NCBI GenBank assembly: GCA_945952225.1
Contig: CAMFHP010000011.1
Coordinates: forward strand, 1 to 64,000
Origin: an uncultured Myxococcaceae bacterium
GTDB taxonomy: Bacteria; Myxococcota_A; Polyangia; Polyangiales; Ga0077539
DNA: 64,000 bases
Reading direction: 5' to 3'
Part shown: positions 37,033 through 45,544 of the stretch, piece by piece
Layout of the letters: the number at the start of each line of letters is the position of its first letter
Position numbering within the stretch: the stretch's first letter is position 1
Notes under the pieces: generated by a model
Databases searched by the model: none
Told to the model about the DNA's origin: nothing
The model's input: the letters and a program-made list of their open reading frames with translations, nothing else
Made by a program: the position numbers and the translations under genes

Positions 37033-37691
37033 GGCACGGCCTCCAGCACGCGGCGCAGGAGCGTGAGGCCCGCGCGCTGACTCTTCTCGGGGTGGAACTG
37101 CACGCCCAGCAGGTTGCCCTTCGCGACGGCACACACGAAGCGCTCGCCGTGCTCGCTCTCGGCGGCCACGAGCGATCGGTCGTCGGGCACCACGTGGAAG
37201 CTGTGCACGAAGTAGAACCACGCGCCCTCGTCGATGCGGTGCGCGCCCGCGGGCGAGACGGAGACCTGGTTCCAGCCCATGTGGGGGATCTTCACGCGCG
37301 CGCCGTCGGCGTCGCGGAGGCCGTCTTGAAAGCGCCGCACGCGGCCGCGGAACACACCGAGCCCGCCGCGTCCCGGCGCCTCGTCGCTGCCTTCGAAGAG
37401 CGCCTGGAGTCCGAGGCAGATGCCGAGAAAATGTCCGTCGCGCTCGATGTGGTCGGTGAGCGCGCGGGCGAGGGCGCCGCCGTGCCGTTGCAGCGCGAGG
37501 GAGCAGTCGCCGAACGCGCCCTGACCGGGCACCACGACGAGGCCCGCGTCGCGCACGGCGCCGGGATCACCCGACACGACGATGTCGCGCGCGAGGTCGT
37601 CGCCCATGGCGGCGCGGAGGGCGCGCTCGACGCTGCGGAGGTTGCCCATGCCGAGGTCGACGAGGCAGAGGTGCGGTCGCGCGGCGCTCAT
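37029..37691 (-). CDS. hisH: Imidazole glycerol phosphate synthase glutaminase subunit HisH
   Basis: 220 residues. A class I glutamine amidotransferase with [10 protein letters not shown], nucleophile Cys in LGICLGLQ, and the His-Glu pair in GVQFHPEKS; the HisH-specific [10 protein letters not shown] is present. It supplies ammonia through the HisF barrel. Its ATG overlaps the hisB stop and its stop overlaps the hisA GTG. Confidence 0.97.
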   Translation of the reverse strand: MSAARPHLCLVDLGMGNLRSVERALRAAMGDDLARDIVVSGDPGAVRDAGLVVVPGQGAFGDCSLALQRHGGALARALTDHIERDGHFLGICLGLQALFEGSDEAPGRGGLGVFRGRVRRFQDGLRDADGARVKIPHMGWNQVSVSPAGAHRIDEGAWFYFVHSFHVVPDDRSLVAAESEHGERFVCAVAKGNLLGVQFHPEKSQRAGLTLLRRVLEAVP

Positions 37692-38275
37692 CCGGTGAGG
37701 GTTCCCTTCGTGGAGGGGAGGGCGCTTCCCTCGATGCGCACGGCCTCGCGGAGCGCGCGGGCGAAGGCCTTGAAGGTGCACTCGACGATGTGGTGCAGGT
37801 TGTCGCCGTCGTGCTTGCGCACGTGGAGGTTGCACTGCGCGCCGCGGGCGAATCCTTCGAAGAAGACCGACGTGAGCTCGACGTCGAAGGTGCCGATCTT
37901 GGCCTTGGGGAGCGCGAGTCGATCGACGAAGTACGTGCGACCCGAGAGGTCGATCGCGGCCTGGCAGAGCGCTTCGTCCATGGGGAGCGTGGCCTCGCCG
38001 TAGCGGCGGATGCCCACGCGGTCTCCGAGGGCCTGGTCGACGGCGCGACCGAGCACGATGGCGAGGTCTTCGGTGGTGTGGTGCCCGTCGATCTCGGTGT
38101 CGCCGGTGGCGCGCACGGCGAGGTCGATGCCTCCGTGGCGCGCGATCTGATCGACCATGTGCGAGAGAAAGGGAACGGGCGTGACGATGTCGCTGCGTCC
38201 CTGCCCATCGAGGTCGAGGGTGACGGAGATCGACGTCTCGCGCGTGGTGCGGGTGACGGTGGCGACGCGGGTCAT
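37688..38275 (-). CDS. hisB: Imidazoleglycerol-phosphate dehydratase HisB
   Basis: 195 residues, a monofunctional IGPD without the phosphatase domain seen in E. coli. The two manganese-binding motifs GHHTTEDLAI and DNLHHIVE are intact, plus PFLSHMVDQIARHGG and SVFFEGFARGA. First gene of the leftward hisBHAF operon; 138 nt separate its ATG from the tRNA-Arg gene and must contain the promoter. Confidence 0.97.
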   Translation of the reverse strand: MTRVATVTRTTRETSISVTLDLDGQGRSDIVTPVPFLSHMVDQIARHGGIDLAVRATGDTEIDGHHTTEDLAIVLGRAVDQALGDRVGIRRYGEATLPMDEALCQAAIDLSGRTYFVDRLALPKAKIGTFDVELTSVFFEGFARGAQCNLHVRKHDGDNLHHIVECTFKAFARALREAVRIEGSALPSTKGTLTG

Positions 38276-38413
38276 GCGGTGGGCCTTGTGGGGCGCCGTA
38301 TCACGGTCGGCGAGAGGTGACGAAATTCCCTGCGAGCGGCGCGCGGTGGGCGCAGGGGGCGAGAAGGGGGTTGCGCGGCGGGGAGCGCGTCGGGTAGGTT
38401 CCCGCCTCCGCAA

Positions 38414-38487
38414 GCGCGATTAGCTCAGCTGGATAGAGCGTGGGTCTCCGAAGCCCAAGGCCACTGGTTCGAATCCAGTATCGCGCG
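38414..38487 (+). tRNA. tRNA-Arg (anticodon CCG)
   Basis: A complete cloverleaf: acceptor stem gcgcgat/atcgcgc, D arm tagctcagctggatagagc, anticodon stem tgggt/gccca around loop ctccgaa (anticodon CCG, decoding CGG), T arm actgg-ttcgaat-ccagt, and discriminator G at 38487. CCA is not encoded. The 3' half is the integration target of the element to its right, and the integrase gene runs into it from the other strand. Confidence 0.95.
38425..38487. other. Element boundary (attachment site) within tRNA-Arg
   Basis: The tRNA remains intact although the integrase reading frame reaches back to 38425, so the recombination core is probably an identical segment in the tRNA 3' half (the T arm and acceptor strand, about 38462-38487). 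The element lies to the right. I did not find a second copy of the T-arm/acceptor sequence by eye, so the opposite end probably lies beyond 64000. Exact core limits cannot be set from one end. Confidence 0.65.
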
Positions 38488-39927
38488 CCCTGAAAATAGA
38501 GGTTTCGTGACGACCGTAGGGTCGGCGTGGGCCAAGTTCAGATGGCCCACGTGGGCCATGTGGCCCACGGAGCTCTGAACCTCGAAAGCAGGTCCCCGAG
38601 AACCCGCGACGATTTCCTCCGCGGAGGGGGATGCATCGGGTGAGGCTGTCTTCGGATCGACAGCCGGAGTGAGGGGCGGAGTCGCGGCCGACGGTTCCGG
38701 TGGGAGTGGCTCGGTCGACGGCGAAGGCGCCGCAGCGGCCACGGGCTTCACCGAGGGCAGCGCGGCGATGCGATCCAGCAGATGGCCGGGCGCCAGGTGC
38801 GCGTAGCGATCCGTGGTGGAGACGTCTTCGTGGCGGAGGAACACGCGCACTTCGGCGAGCGCGAGGGTCACTCCGAAGGTGCCGGTCAGCAGGTGTGACG
38901 CGCACGTGTGCCGGAGCCCGTGGAAGTGCACCTCTCGATTCACCCCCAGGACCTCGCGGTGCCCGACGCGCGCGCGGCCCCGAACCTTGCGAGAACTCCA
39001 CCCCGCGTCGTCGCTGTGTTGGCGCGGCTTCCCGCGCCTGGTGGGGAACACGAGGTCATCGACGGCGGGGCCCACTCCACCGACCGTTGCGAGGAGGCGG
39101 AGGCGTTCGAAGGCCGCGCGGGCCTTCGGGAGCAGCGGCACGGGCTGCACCTTCCCGTTCTTCGGGGCGTGCTGATGAGACCACCGGACGATCACCTCGG
39201 GCCGCACTGCGCCCTCGTGCACGTCGCCCCAGCGGAGACCCCACAGTTCGCCCTGCCGCAGCCCGGTGTAGATCGCGACGACGTAGAGCAGGCGCGCGTC
39301 CTCGGGGATGCCCACGCCGGCCTCCACCACGCGGATCTCCTCCGCGGTGAGGTGCGCGCGCGTCGCGTTCTCGGTGACCCCCGAGCGTTTCGGGATCTTG
39401 ATCCCGACGGCGGGGTTTGTCGGGAGCAGCTCCTCTTCGACGGCCTCGGAGAGTGCCACGCGTACGAGGTTGAGCGTGTGGCTCACGGTGCGGGTCGAGA
39501 GGAGCTTTCCGCCTCGCCTCAGCATGCAGAGATCCGCGAGCCACGTGCGGATGTGTTTCGGGCGCAGCTCAGCGAGCGGCACCTTCGCGAGCTCAGTCTC
39601 CACGACGTAGAGGCCCCAGCGCGTCTTGTCGTTCGCGAACCAACGCACACGGGTCTTGCGTCGCTCGAGCCAACGACGGCCCCAGGACGCCAGCGTCGGG
39701 GTCTCCTGCACCTCGACCGGCGGCGGCTCGTACTCCCCGCGCTTCGCGGCCTCGTAGCGGCCCGCGACGATCGCGACGCGCAGGGCCTCGGCCTCTTCAC
39801 GTGTCGCGCAGAGTTCTCCGACGCGGCTTCCGTCGGGCATGCGCACGCGCACGCGAAACCTCCCCGACGGCAGCGCCTCGACGCTCCCCGCGCCATAGCG
39901 CGACTCCGATTTCGACACCGGGCTCAC
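38425..39927 (-). CDS. int: Tyrosine-type site-specific integrase
   Basis: 500 residues from GTG 39927. An N-terminal AP2-like/arm-binding region (RFRVRVRMPDGSRVGE) precedes the SAM-like core-binding domain and the catalytic domain with Arg in YTGLRQGELWGL, H-x-x-R in HGLRHTCASHLL, His in FLRHEDVSTTD and nucleophile Tyr in DRYAHLAPG. After the catalytic domain there is a 110-residue Pro/Ala/Ser tail, and the last 20 residues are encoded inside the tRNA-Arg complement, as in other tRNA-integrating elements. Last gene of the 20-gene leftward operon; its start overlaps the preceding stop by GTGA. Confidence 0.95.
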   Translation of the reverse strand: MSPVSKSESRYGAGSVEALPSGRFRVRVRMPDGSRVGELCATREEAEALRVAIVAGRYEAAKRGEYEPPPVEVQETPTLASWGRRWLERRKTRVRWFANDKTRWGLYVVETELAKVPLAELRPKHIRTWLADLCMLRRGGKLLSTRTVSHTLNLVRVALSEAVEEELLPTNPAVGIKIPKRSGVTENATRAHLTAEEIRVVEAGVGIPEDARLLYVVAIYTGLRQGELWGLRWGDVHEGAVRPEVIVRWSHQHAPKNGKVQPVPLLPKARAAFERLRLLATVGGVGPAVDDLVFPTRRGKPRQHSDDAGWSSRKVRGRARVGHREVLGVNREVHFHGLRHTCASHLLTGTFGVTLALAEVRVFLRHEDVSTTDRYAHLAPGHLLDRIAALPSVKPVAAAAPSPSTEPLPPEPSAATPPLTPAVDPKTASPDASPSAEEIVAGSRGPAFEVQSSVGHMAHVGHLNLAHADPTVVTKPLFSGRAILDSNQWPWASETHALSS

Positions 39928-40202
39928 TTCATCCCCCTCCCGTTGGTTCGCCCGTAGCGCGCGAGGAGCCGATTGGCCCGCATGCGCGTGAGTTCGTCCA
40001 CCTCGTTGGCCGCGTCGAGGTCGCGCGCCGACGGCGTCACGACCATGCGAGCGCGCTTCGGCGCAGCGACGACGCGATGCCGCGCCACGATCTCGCGCAG
40101 CAGGTGAACCGAGCGCTCCATGAACTCCTGCACGATGGGATCCTCCGACACGGCGTCGGGTGCAAATCCCCCTGCGACGTCCCGCTCATCACGCGCTGCC
40201 AT
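39924..40202 (-). CDS. Small phage protein of unknown function (92 aa)
   Basis: 92 residues, mostly helical (DPIVQEFMERSVHLLREIVARHRVVAAPKRARMVV, DLDAANEVDELTRMRANRLLARYG). Rich in Arg and Ala. Directly precedes and overlaps int (GTGA), the position often held by excisionases or recombination directionality factors, but no HTH is evident. Its ATG lies inside the end of the 34-residue membrane microprotein gene. Function unknown. Confidence 0.65.
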   Translation of the reverse strand: MAARDERDVAGGFAPDAVSEDPIVQEFMERSVHLLREIVARHRVVAAPKRARMVVTPSARDLDAANEVDELTRMRANRLLARYGRTNGRGMK

Positions 40203-40293
40203 CGATGTCCTCCCTCCACGATCCTGCGAGCGGTGCCACGATCACGATGGCAGCCACCCAGAGCACGAACCAGGTCGCCGCGGCCTTCAGCAT
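40189..40293 (-). CDS. 34-residue single-span membrane microprotein
   Basis: MLKAAATWFVLWVAAIVIVAP is one hydrophobic helix (the first 21 residues less one), followed by a short acidic tail WREDIDGSA. The ribosome site is strong: GGAGGAGG ends 5 nt before ATG 40293. It overlaps the 173-residue gene upstream by 7 nt and the 92-residue gene downstream by 14 nt. It is short enough to be missed by standard gene finding. Such small phage membrane proteins can act as superinfection, lysis or regulator peptides; none of these is shown here. Confidence 0.6.
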   Translation of the reverse strand: MLKAAATWFVLWVAAIVIVAPLAGSWREDIDGSA

Positions 40294-40808
40294 GGCGCCT
40301 CCTCCAGGCCTGCGAGGCCGTACTGCGCGGCCACCTCGAGGATGCGTCGCGCCGCCTCCGCATCGACGCCTTCAGCACGCATCGCGCCGGGAACCTTGCG
40401 CCACGAGGTGACCGCCCACAGCCACGCGCGCGCTTCGACCGACCATGCACACCAGGTCGTCGCTGCGACCTCGAAGGCCTCGGGCGCGGGCGTCGGGCGA
40501 GGGGACGCGTCGGGCGAAGCGAGTGGTACCGCGTCCAGCCAGGCACCCGCGCGTCGACGGGGACCTCGTGGTGGAAGTGCGTTCCACGATGCCCACGTCT
40601 TCGAAGAGGCGCCGCGTACGAAGCGAGGCGTTCCCAGTGCCTCCACATCCCTGCGCGACACGACGCCGGGAGGCACCTGGTAGACGATCTCCGTCGACTG
40701 CGTGGGGTACACCACGCGACGCATCGACGAGGCCTGCGTCTCGGCCTGTTGCTCGATGCGCCGCACGCGCGTGCGACGTTCCGATCGGGGAGACACAGCC
40801 CTACCCAC
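40287..40808 (-). CDS. Phage protein of unknown function (173 aa)
   Basis: 173 residues, beginning with a basic coiled stretch (ERRTRVRRIEQQAETQASSMRR), a Pro-rich centre and a C-terminal helical segment (AEAARRILEVAAQYGLAGLEE). Two WxxW pairs (WCAWSVEARAWLWAV) stand out. No family recognised. Overlaps both neighbours. Confidence 0.6.
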   Translation of the reverse strand: MGRAVSPRSERRTRVRRIEQQAETQASSMRRVVYPTQSTEIVYQVPPGVVSRRDVEALGTPRFVRGASSKTWASWNALPPRGPRRRAGAWLDAVPLASPDASPRPTPAPEAFEVAATTWCAWSVEARAWLWAVTSWRKVPGAMRAEGVDAEAARRILEVAAQYGLAGLEEAPC

Positions 40809-41793
40809 GGCTGCCTCCGACGAGCAGCGAGGCGGGCATCTCGCGCGGCCAGCCCGTGCCCATGGGCGGCCACTCGTGCGGGTCGTTGCCCTTGCGCGCG
40901 CGGAGCTGCACGAGCTCGCCGCCCCACGTCGGGCGCGCGCCGAGCTGCTTCACGTACGGGCGGACTCGCTGCTCGCGACACGCGGCGAGGAGTCGTCGCA
41001 CGGCGCCGAGGTCACATCCGCGCGCGTTGGGTCCGGCCTCGCCGCCGATGATCACGAGGTCGATGCCCGTGAGGTCGACGGCGCCGAGGTCTTCGAGGAG
41101 CGGCTCCGCCGACAGGAAGCGCAGCGCCGCCGGGGCCGCCCGCAAGTGCGCGATGCGCGGGACGCCCTGCGCGCGGTTCTCGACGGTGACGCCCAACCAC
41201 ACGTTCGGGAGCGGCCACGCGGCGTGAAGCTCCGCGGGCATCGCGTCGGCGGCAGAGGCCACGAGGCGCGCGTCGGCGGCGAGTCTCTCCTCGTGGAGGC
41301 AGCGCGCGGCGAAGTGGGCGAGCGAGCGCGCGGGGGCGTCACCCACCGCGCCCGCGACGGCGGCGAGGCCGTGCAGCGACGGGAGGCGGTGCGCGCGCTT
41401 CGTGAGCAACTGGAACGTGTGCTGGTGCGCCGCGGCCAGCACCCCGAAGGCCGCCGCGAGGAAGCGGTCGGGCACGTCGGCGTGGAACGTGTCTGAGAGG
41501 CTGTTGAGGAACACCGTCCGCGGCGCGCGCGTGCGCAGGAGAGGCGCGAGCTGGTCCCAGAGGAGGCGCACCTCGCCGGTCCATCGCGGCGGGTTCGCGA
41601 CGCCCTCGGCGACGCCTTCGCGCACGGAGGTCAGTCCCTCGTAGCGCGCGCGGATGCGCTCGTTGGGGTTGAAGCCCATGCGATGGGCCTGTCGCTTCGC
41701 GTAGCAGTTCAGGCAGCCCGCGCTCTCGTCGCTGCAGCCCGCGACGATCTGGTGCGTGTCGCCCGTCCACTCGATCTTCGAGCGCTTCGCCAT
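40801..41793 (-). CDS. Phage Gp37/Gp68 family (DUF5131) protein, radical-SAM-like
   Basis: 330 residues opening MAKRSKIEWTGDTHQIVAGCSDESAGCLNCYAKRQA, with the CX7CX2C cysteine cluster and the SKIEWT start diagnostic of the phage Gp37/Gp68 family. Further family blocks are VFLNSLSDTFHADVP, FQLLTKR, PNVWLGVTVEN and LVIIGGEAGPNARGCD. The family is related to spore-photoproduct-lyase-like radical SAM proteins; its substrate is not established. TGATG junction with the ParB-like gene, so translation is probably coupled. Confidence 0.88.
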   Translation of the reverse strand: MAKRSKIEWTGDTHQIVAGCSDESAGCLNCYAKRQAHRMGFNPNERIRARYEGLTSVREGVAEGVANPPRWTGEVRLLWDQLAPLLRTRAPRTVFLNSLSDTFHADVPDRFLAAAFGVLAAAHQHTFQLLTKRAHRLPSLHGLAAVAGAVGDAPARSLAHFAARCLHEERLAADARLVASAADAMPAELHAAWPLPNVWLGVTVENRAQGVPRIAHLRAAPAALRFLSAEPLLEDLGAVDLTGIDLVIIGGEAGPNARGCDLGAVRRLLAACREQRVRPYVKQLGARPTWGGELVQLRARKGNDPHEWPPMGTGWPREMPASLLVGGSRG

Positions 41794-43802
41794 CACGCCC
41801 CTCCCGTCTCGCGCAGGGTGATCTTCGCGGCGACGCAGTGCGCGCGGACCTTCGCGGCCCATGGGTCGCTCGCGTCGAGGTCGAGCACGCGCTCGTCGCC
41901 GATGGGGTTCCATCGGTTGTGCAGCGCGCCGCCCTTGTGGTCGCCGAGGGCCTTGCGGTGCTGCTGCCATGCGCTGCGCTTCACCGCGAAGATCACCCGC
42001 GCGCGAGGCGCTCCGTCGGGGAGTTCCTCCGACGGCGAGAGGTCGTCGAGGCGCTTCGCGCGCCACGCGCGCTCGGACACGCGCTCCAGGTCGGACCACT
42101 CGGTGTCGCCCTCGTCGCGCGCCTTCGGGTCGCTCTCCGTCGTGCACCAGGTGAAGCCGTGGGCGTCGGCCTCGAGAAGCTCCACCTCGATGCCGTCGAG
42201 GGTGATGCGCTCGCCCTTCGCGTGCGGGGCCGCGGGCGGCGTCTTCGGGGCCTTCGCAGCACGCGTTCCCTTCGGGGCCTTCGCGGGCTTCGTGGGCTTC
42301 TCGGCCTTCGCGGGCTTCGTGGGGGCTGCGGTGAGCTCGGGGCAGAACACCGGCGTGAGGAGCTCGCGCTCGGTGCGGCCCAGACGCGTGGGCGTGCGCT
42401 TGAGCTCCTCGGCGAATCCGTGCTCGCAGGTGTCCGCCGCGGCCAGCGCGAGGGACACCAGCATCGCGCGCAACAGCGTCGGCGACGGCAGGCTGCGCAC
42501 CCACGCCTCGAAGGCCTCCGGAGCGCGGGAGTCCATCGGCGGAGCGTCGAGGTCGAGCACCTCCGCGGCGTCGGCGAGGCCGTTCGTCGTGGCGTCGAGG
42601 CCGTAGGCGGCGAGGCGCAGCAGGTCGTCGTGGCTCCACGAACGCGCGGCCTCGTGCAGACGGCGTTGCGTCGCGACCCGGGCGTCGCGCTCGGCCTGCC
42701 GCACGCGCTCGCGCTCGGCCTCGCGCGCATCACGCGCCTTCGCGTCGTCGTCGGGTGCGGACGCTTCGTCGGCGGCGTAGAGCGCGTCGACGGCCGCGGC
42801 GTCGTAGAGGGCGCAGGTGCGTCCGTCGGCGTCGCGGGTGAGCGCCACGGGCTCCAGCGTCGCGCCCTTCGGGAGCTCGGTGAGCACGCGGAAGGGGCTG
42901 TCGTCGCGGGTCACCGGGCGCTGGCCTGCCTGCGAGTCGAGCACCTCCGACGCAGGAATCACCGGGAGCCCGCGACGCTTCGCATCGCGCTCGGCGCGCG
43001 CCCACGTCGCGTCGGACTTCGCCTTCCAGCACGCGTCGTCGAGGCACGAGTCGATCAGCTCGCGGCCCGTCGCGAAGAGGTCGCCCTGCGCACTCGAACG
43101 CTTCGGGCAGCGGGCGCACGCGCCGCCGGGGAGCGTCGCGTCGGCCACGTCGAAGGGCGCCGTCGACAGCGTGTGGAGCAGGTACACGATGTCGCGGGCG
43201 AAGGTCGTGGGCGTGGGCATGTCCTCGCCCTCGCGCACCCACGCGTACCGATCGAGCAGACGGAGCTGCACGTCGGCCGAGACCGTCGCGAGCAGGTGCG
43301 CGTGGCGCAGCGTGAGGCGCCCGTTGCGGAGCAGCTCGCGGACCGCGGGCACCAGCGCCACCAGCGACGCGCGACGACGCACCCAGGCCTCGCTGCGTCC
43401 GAGGCGGTCGGCGATCTGCGCGACGCTGCGCCCGTGCGTGTGCAGGAGCGCGTGGATCGCCTCGGCCTCCTCGATGGGGTCGACGTCGGAGCGCTGGCTG
43501 TTCTCGATGAGGCCGAGCTCGAGAGCGACGTCGTCGGGCACCGTGCGCACCATGCACGGCAGCGTCGCGATGCACGCCACGAGCGACGCGTGGTAGCGCC
43601 GTTGGCCCGCGAGCACCTCGTGGGTGACGTCTCCTTCGGGCTCCGCGAGGGGCCGCACGAGCAGCGGTTCGAGCACGCCGTGGCGCTCGATGGACTGCGC
43701 CAGCTCGCCCACGTCGCCGAGGGTCTTGCGGGGGTTGCCCGGCCACACGCGGAGGTGCTGCGGCGCGAGCTCGACGAAGGTCTGCACGTCGGGCGCGCTC
43801 AT
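41793..43802 (-). CDS. Large ParB/Spo0J-like protein (669 aa)
   Basis: 669 residues. The ParB N-domain (about 15-110) has NPRKTLGDVGELAQSIERHGVLEPLLVRP, EVLAGQRRYHAS and LGLIENSQRSDVDPIEEAEAI, including the GxRR CTPase motif of ParB. A ParB HTH follows (VAQIADRLGRSEAWVRRRASL). The remaining 450 residues are unusual: a CARCPKRSS...CLDDACWKAK zinc-finger-like block, an Arg/Glu coiled coil, a Lys/Pro/Ala repeat near 520 and a C-terminal beta-rich domain. No ParA is present. It may act in gene control or nucleoprotein structure instead of partition. Confidence 0.85.
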   Translation of the reverse strand: MSAPDVQTFVELAPQHLRVWPGNPRKTLGDVGELAQSIERHGVLEPLLVRPLAEPEGDVTHEVLAGQRRYHASLVACIATLPCMVRTVPDDVALELGLIENSQRSDVDPIEEAEAIHALLHTHGRSVAQIADRLGRSEAWVRRRASLVALVPAVRELLRNGRLTLRHAHLLATVSADVQLRLLDRYAWVREGEDMPTPTTFARDIVYLLHTLSTAPFDVADATLPGGACARCPKRSSAQGDLFATGRELIDSCLDDACWKAKSDATWARAERDAKRRGLPVIPASEVLDSQAGQRPVTRDDSPFRVLTELPKGATLEPVALTRDADGRTCALYDAAAVDALYAADEASAPDDDAKARDAREAERERVRQAERDARVATQRRLHEAARSWSHDDLLRLAAYGLDATTNGLADAAEVLDLDAPPMDSRAPEAFEAWVRSLPSPTLLRAMLVSLALAAADTCEHGFAEELKRTPTRLGRTERELLTPVFCPELTAAPTKPAKAEKPTKPAKAPKGTRAAKAPKTPPAAPHAKGERITLDGIEVELLEADAHGFTWCTTESDPKARDEGDTEWSDLERVSERAWRAKRLDDLSPSEELPDGAPRARVIFAVKRSAWQQHRKALGDHKGGALHNRWNPIGDERVLDLDASDPWAAKVRAHCVAAKITLRETGGA

Positions 43803-44335
43803 CGGGCACCGCCTTCGAACTGCGCCACCGCAGGAGCGTTCGCATCGGCAGCGGGCGCGCGTCGGGCCTGCGCGGCGTGGCCCACACGCTCCACCGCGAC
43901 GAGCATCTCGTCGATGGAGGTCACGAGCGCGTCGGCGACCTTCAACATCAACTCGGGCTCCTGGTCGTCGTCGAGCAACACCACGGTGCCGCGACCGCTG
44001 CCCGCGCCCCAGCCGAGTTCGAGTGCCGCGCTTCGTCCGCACGGCTGAACCATCACGATCACGTCGGCGAGCACCATCGCGGCGAGGTCGGTCTGGAAAC
44101 CCCCCTCGGAGCGGGGGAGCGAGAGCACTGCCCGGGTCTCCTCGGCGCTCCACGGGGGCCGCGTCGACGTCGCCTGCTTCCAGCTGAAGCCCTCGCGCCC
44201 GTCGCCGGGGTTGCGGAAGTCGTAGACCTCGTGGCCCGCGTCGCGAAGCGCTGCGACGATCGCGGGCTGGCGCGCGTTGCGCCACGACGAGGCGACGTAG
44301 ATCGAGAGGGGTCTACGGTTCGGGTCACGCATCAC
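43799..44335 (-). CDS. Nucleoside 2-deoxyribosyltransferase-like protein (DUF4406-like)
   Basis: 178 residues. SIYVASSWRN at the start, AALRDAGHEVYDFRNP, FQTDLAAMVLADVIVMVQPCGRSAALELGW and a strand VVLLDDD match the Rossmann-like nucleoside deoxyribosyltransferase superfamily; the Glu of ALELGW sits in the catalytic-Glu position. Phage members may process modified nucleotides or ADP-ribose-like signals, but this is inference. Two adjacent ATGs exist (44335, 44332). Overlaps ParB-like start by ATGA. Confidence 0.75.
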   Translation of the reverse strand: MMRDPNRRPLSIYVASSWRNARQPAIVAALRDAGHEVYDFRNPGDGREGFSWKQATSTRPPWSAEETRAVLSLPRSEGGFQTDLAAMVLADVIVMVQPCGRSAALELGWGAGSGRGTVVLLDDDQEPELMLKVADALVTSIDEMLVAVERVGHAAQARRAPAADANAPAVAQFEGGAR

Positions 44336-45544
44336 ACCGCACCTCCCTGCGTCATCGTCCAGAGCTCGACCTCAAGACCGTGTCGACGCGCGTGCAGGTC
44401 TGCGAGCACCACGTCGAGGCCGAGCTCGGCTCCGACCGCGATCACGGCGCCGAGCTCCGTGCCCGAGAGCGTGCGCGAACGGGCGCACTCCGCTTCGGTG
44501 AACCACGGCACGCGCATCGAGCTCCGCGTCGGCTGGTGCAGGCGCTCGATCTGCTCGGGCGTGAGCGCATCCCAGACAGCCTCGGGGACCTCGACAACCG
44601 CACCGCGGGTCGGCCCGTCGTCGTTGGCCTTCGACGAGTCGGGTGAATCCACCGCGCGGAGCCTCTGCTTGAGCTCTTCGGTCGCGGCCGCGACCTGCTG
44701 CGAGACGCCGTTCGGCGCGAGCGCCCTGGGGGGGCACGATGGTGGTGATCCCGAAGGGCAGCGGCGGTTGCTCGGGGTCGTAGAGTGCGACGCCGGCCTC
44801 CGCGAGGTACGCGCGGCCCACGACCTCGCCGCCCTGCCGGATCGACACGATGATCCGGGCCGAGGAGCGCTGCTCGATCTCCACGACCGCTTCGCGCCAG
44901 CGCACTGCCTTCTGCAGCGTGTCGGAAGCCATGTGCAGCGGCAGCGCCGTCGGATTTCCGAGATCGCGTTGGGGACGCCAGTCCGTCGTGCTGAGCGTCG
45001 GGTCGAGCCGATGAACGAGCTCCGGCTGCGCCAGACGCTGGATCGTGACACGACCGCTGAAGGACACCGTCACCGAGGCTTCGTCGTCGTCGCCAAGCGA
45101 GCGCAGCAGGCGCAGCAGCTTCACGGCCTCGGGGCGCACCACCGCGCCACGCGCAGCGCAGTCGGCATGGAGCGGGAGGTATGCGACGTGGCAGCGCGTG
45201 CGATCGTGCGCGGCCAGCAGCACGCGCCCCGAAGAGTCGACGTCGAACACGACGCGCGCATCGGTGCCCTCGCGGGGGCATGCAGCGAGGATGAACGCGA
45301 GGGCGTCGTGAAGGGCCTTCGCGGAGAACGGGAGCGGGCGCACGCTCGCCGTCGGGGCTTGTGGGGCCTCGGGCTTCGCTGGCGTGGGCAGCGTCGCACC
45401 GGGGAGGTCGGCGGCGCTGTCGGGGGCAGCCTGCGCGCGCGTCGGGCGCTTCGATGGGCCTGGGGATGCCGACGACGGGTGAGCCTTCGCGCGTTGATCG
45501 CGCGCCGGTCGTGCGGGCCCCTTCGGCTTCTTCTTCGAGGTCAC
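44332..45544 (-). pseudogene. Sliding-clamp-like protein, frameshifted at a 7-bp homopolymer
   Basis: From GTG 45544 the frame is natural for about 270 residues, then degenerates into Arg-rich sequence. A second frame picks up natural coding (RALAPNGVSQQVAAATEELKQR onward) and ends at 44332, where it overlaps the next gene by ATGA like every other junction here. The switch falls at a run of seven G on the + strand (44728-44734; seven C in the mRNA). Before it, VLLAAHDRTRCHVAYLPL, VRPEAVKLLRLLRSL and FGITTIVPP resemble beta-clamp strands and the clamp C-terminus. One fewer C would restore about 403 residues. It may be a real mutation, a sequencing error or slippage. Clamp assignment is tentative. 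Confidence 0.65.
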
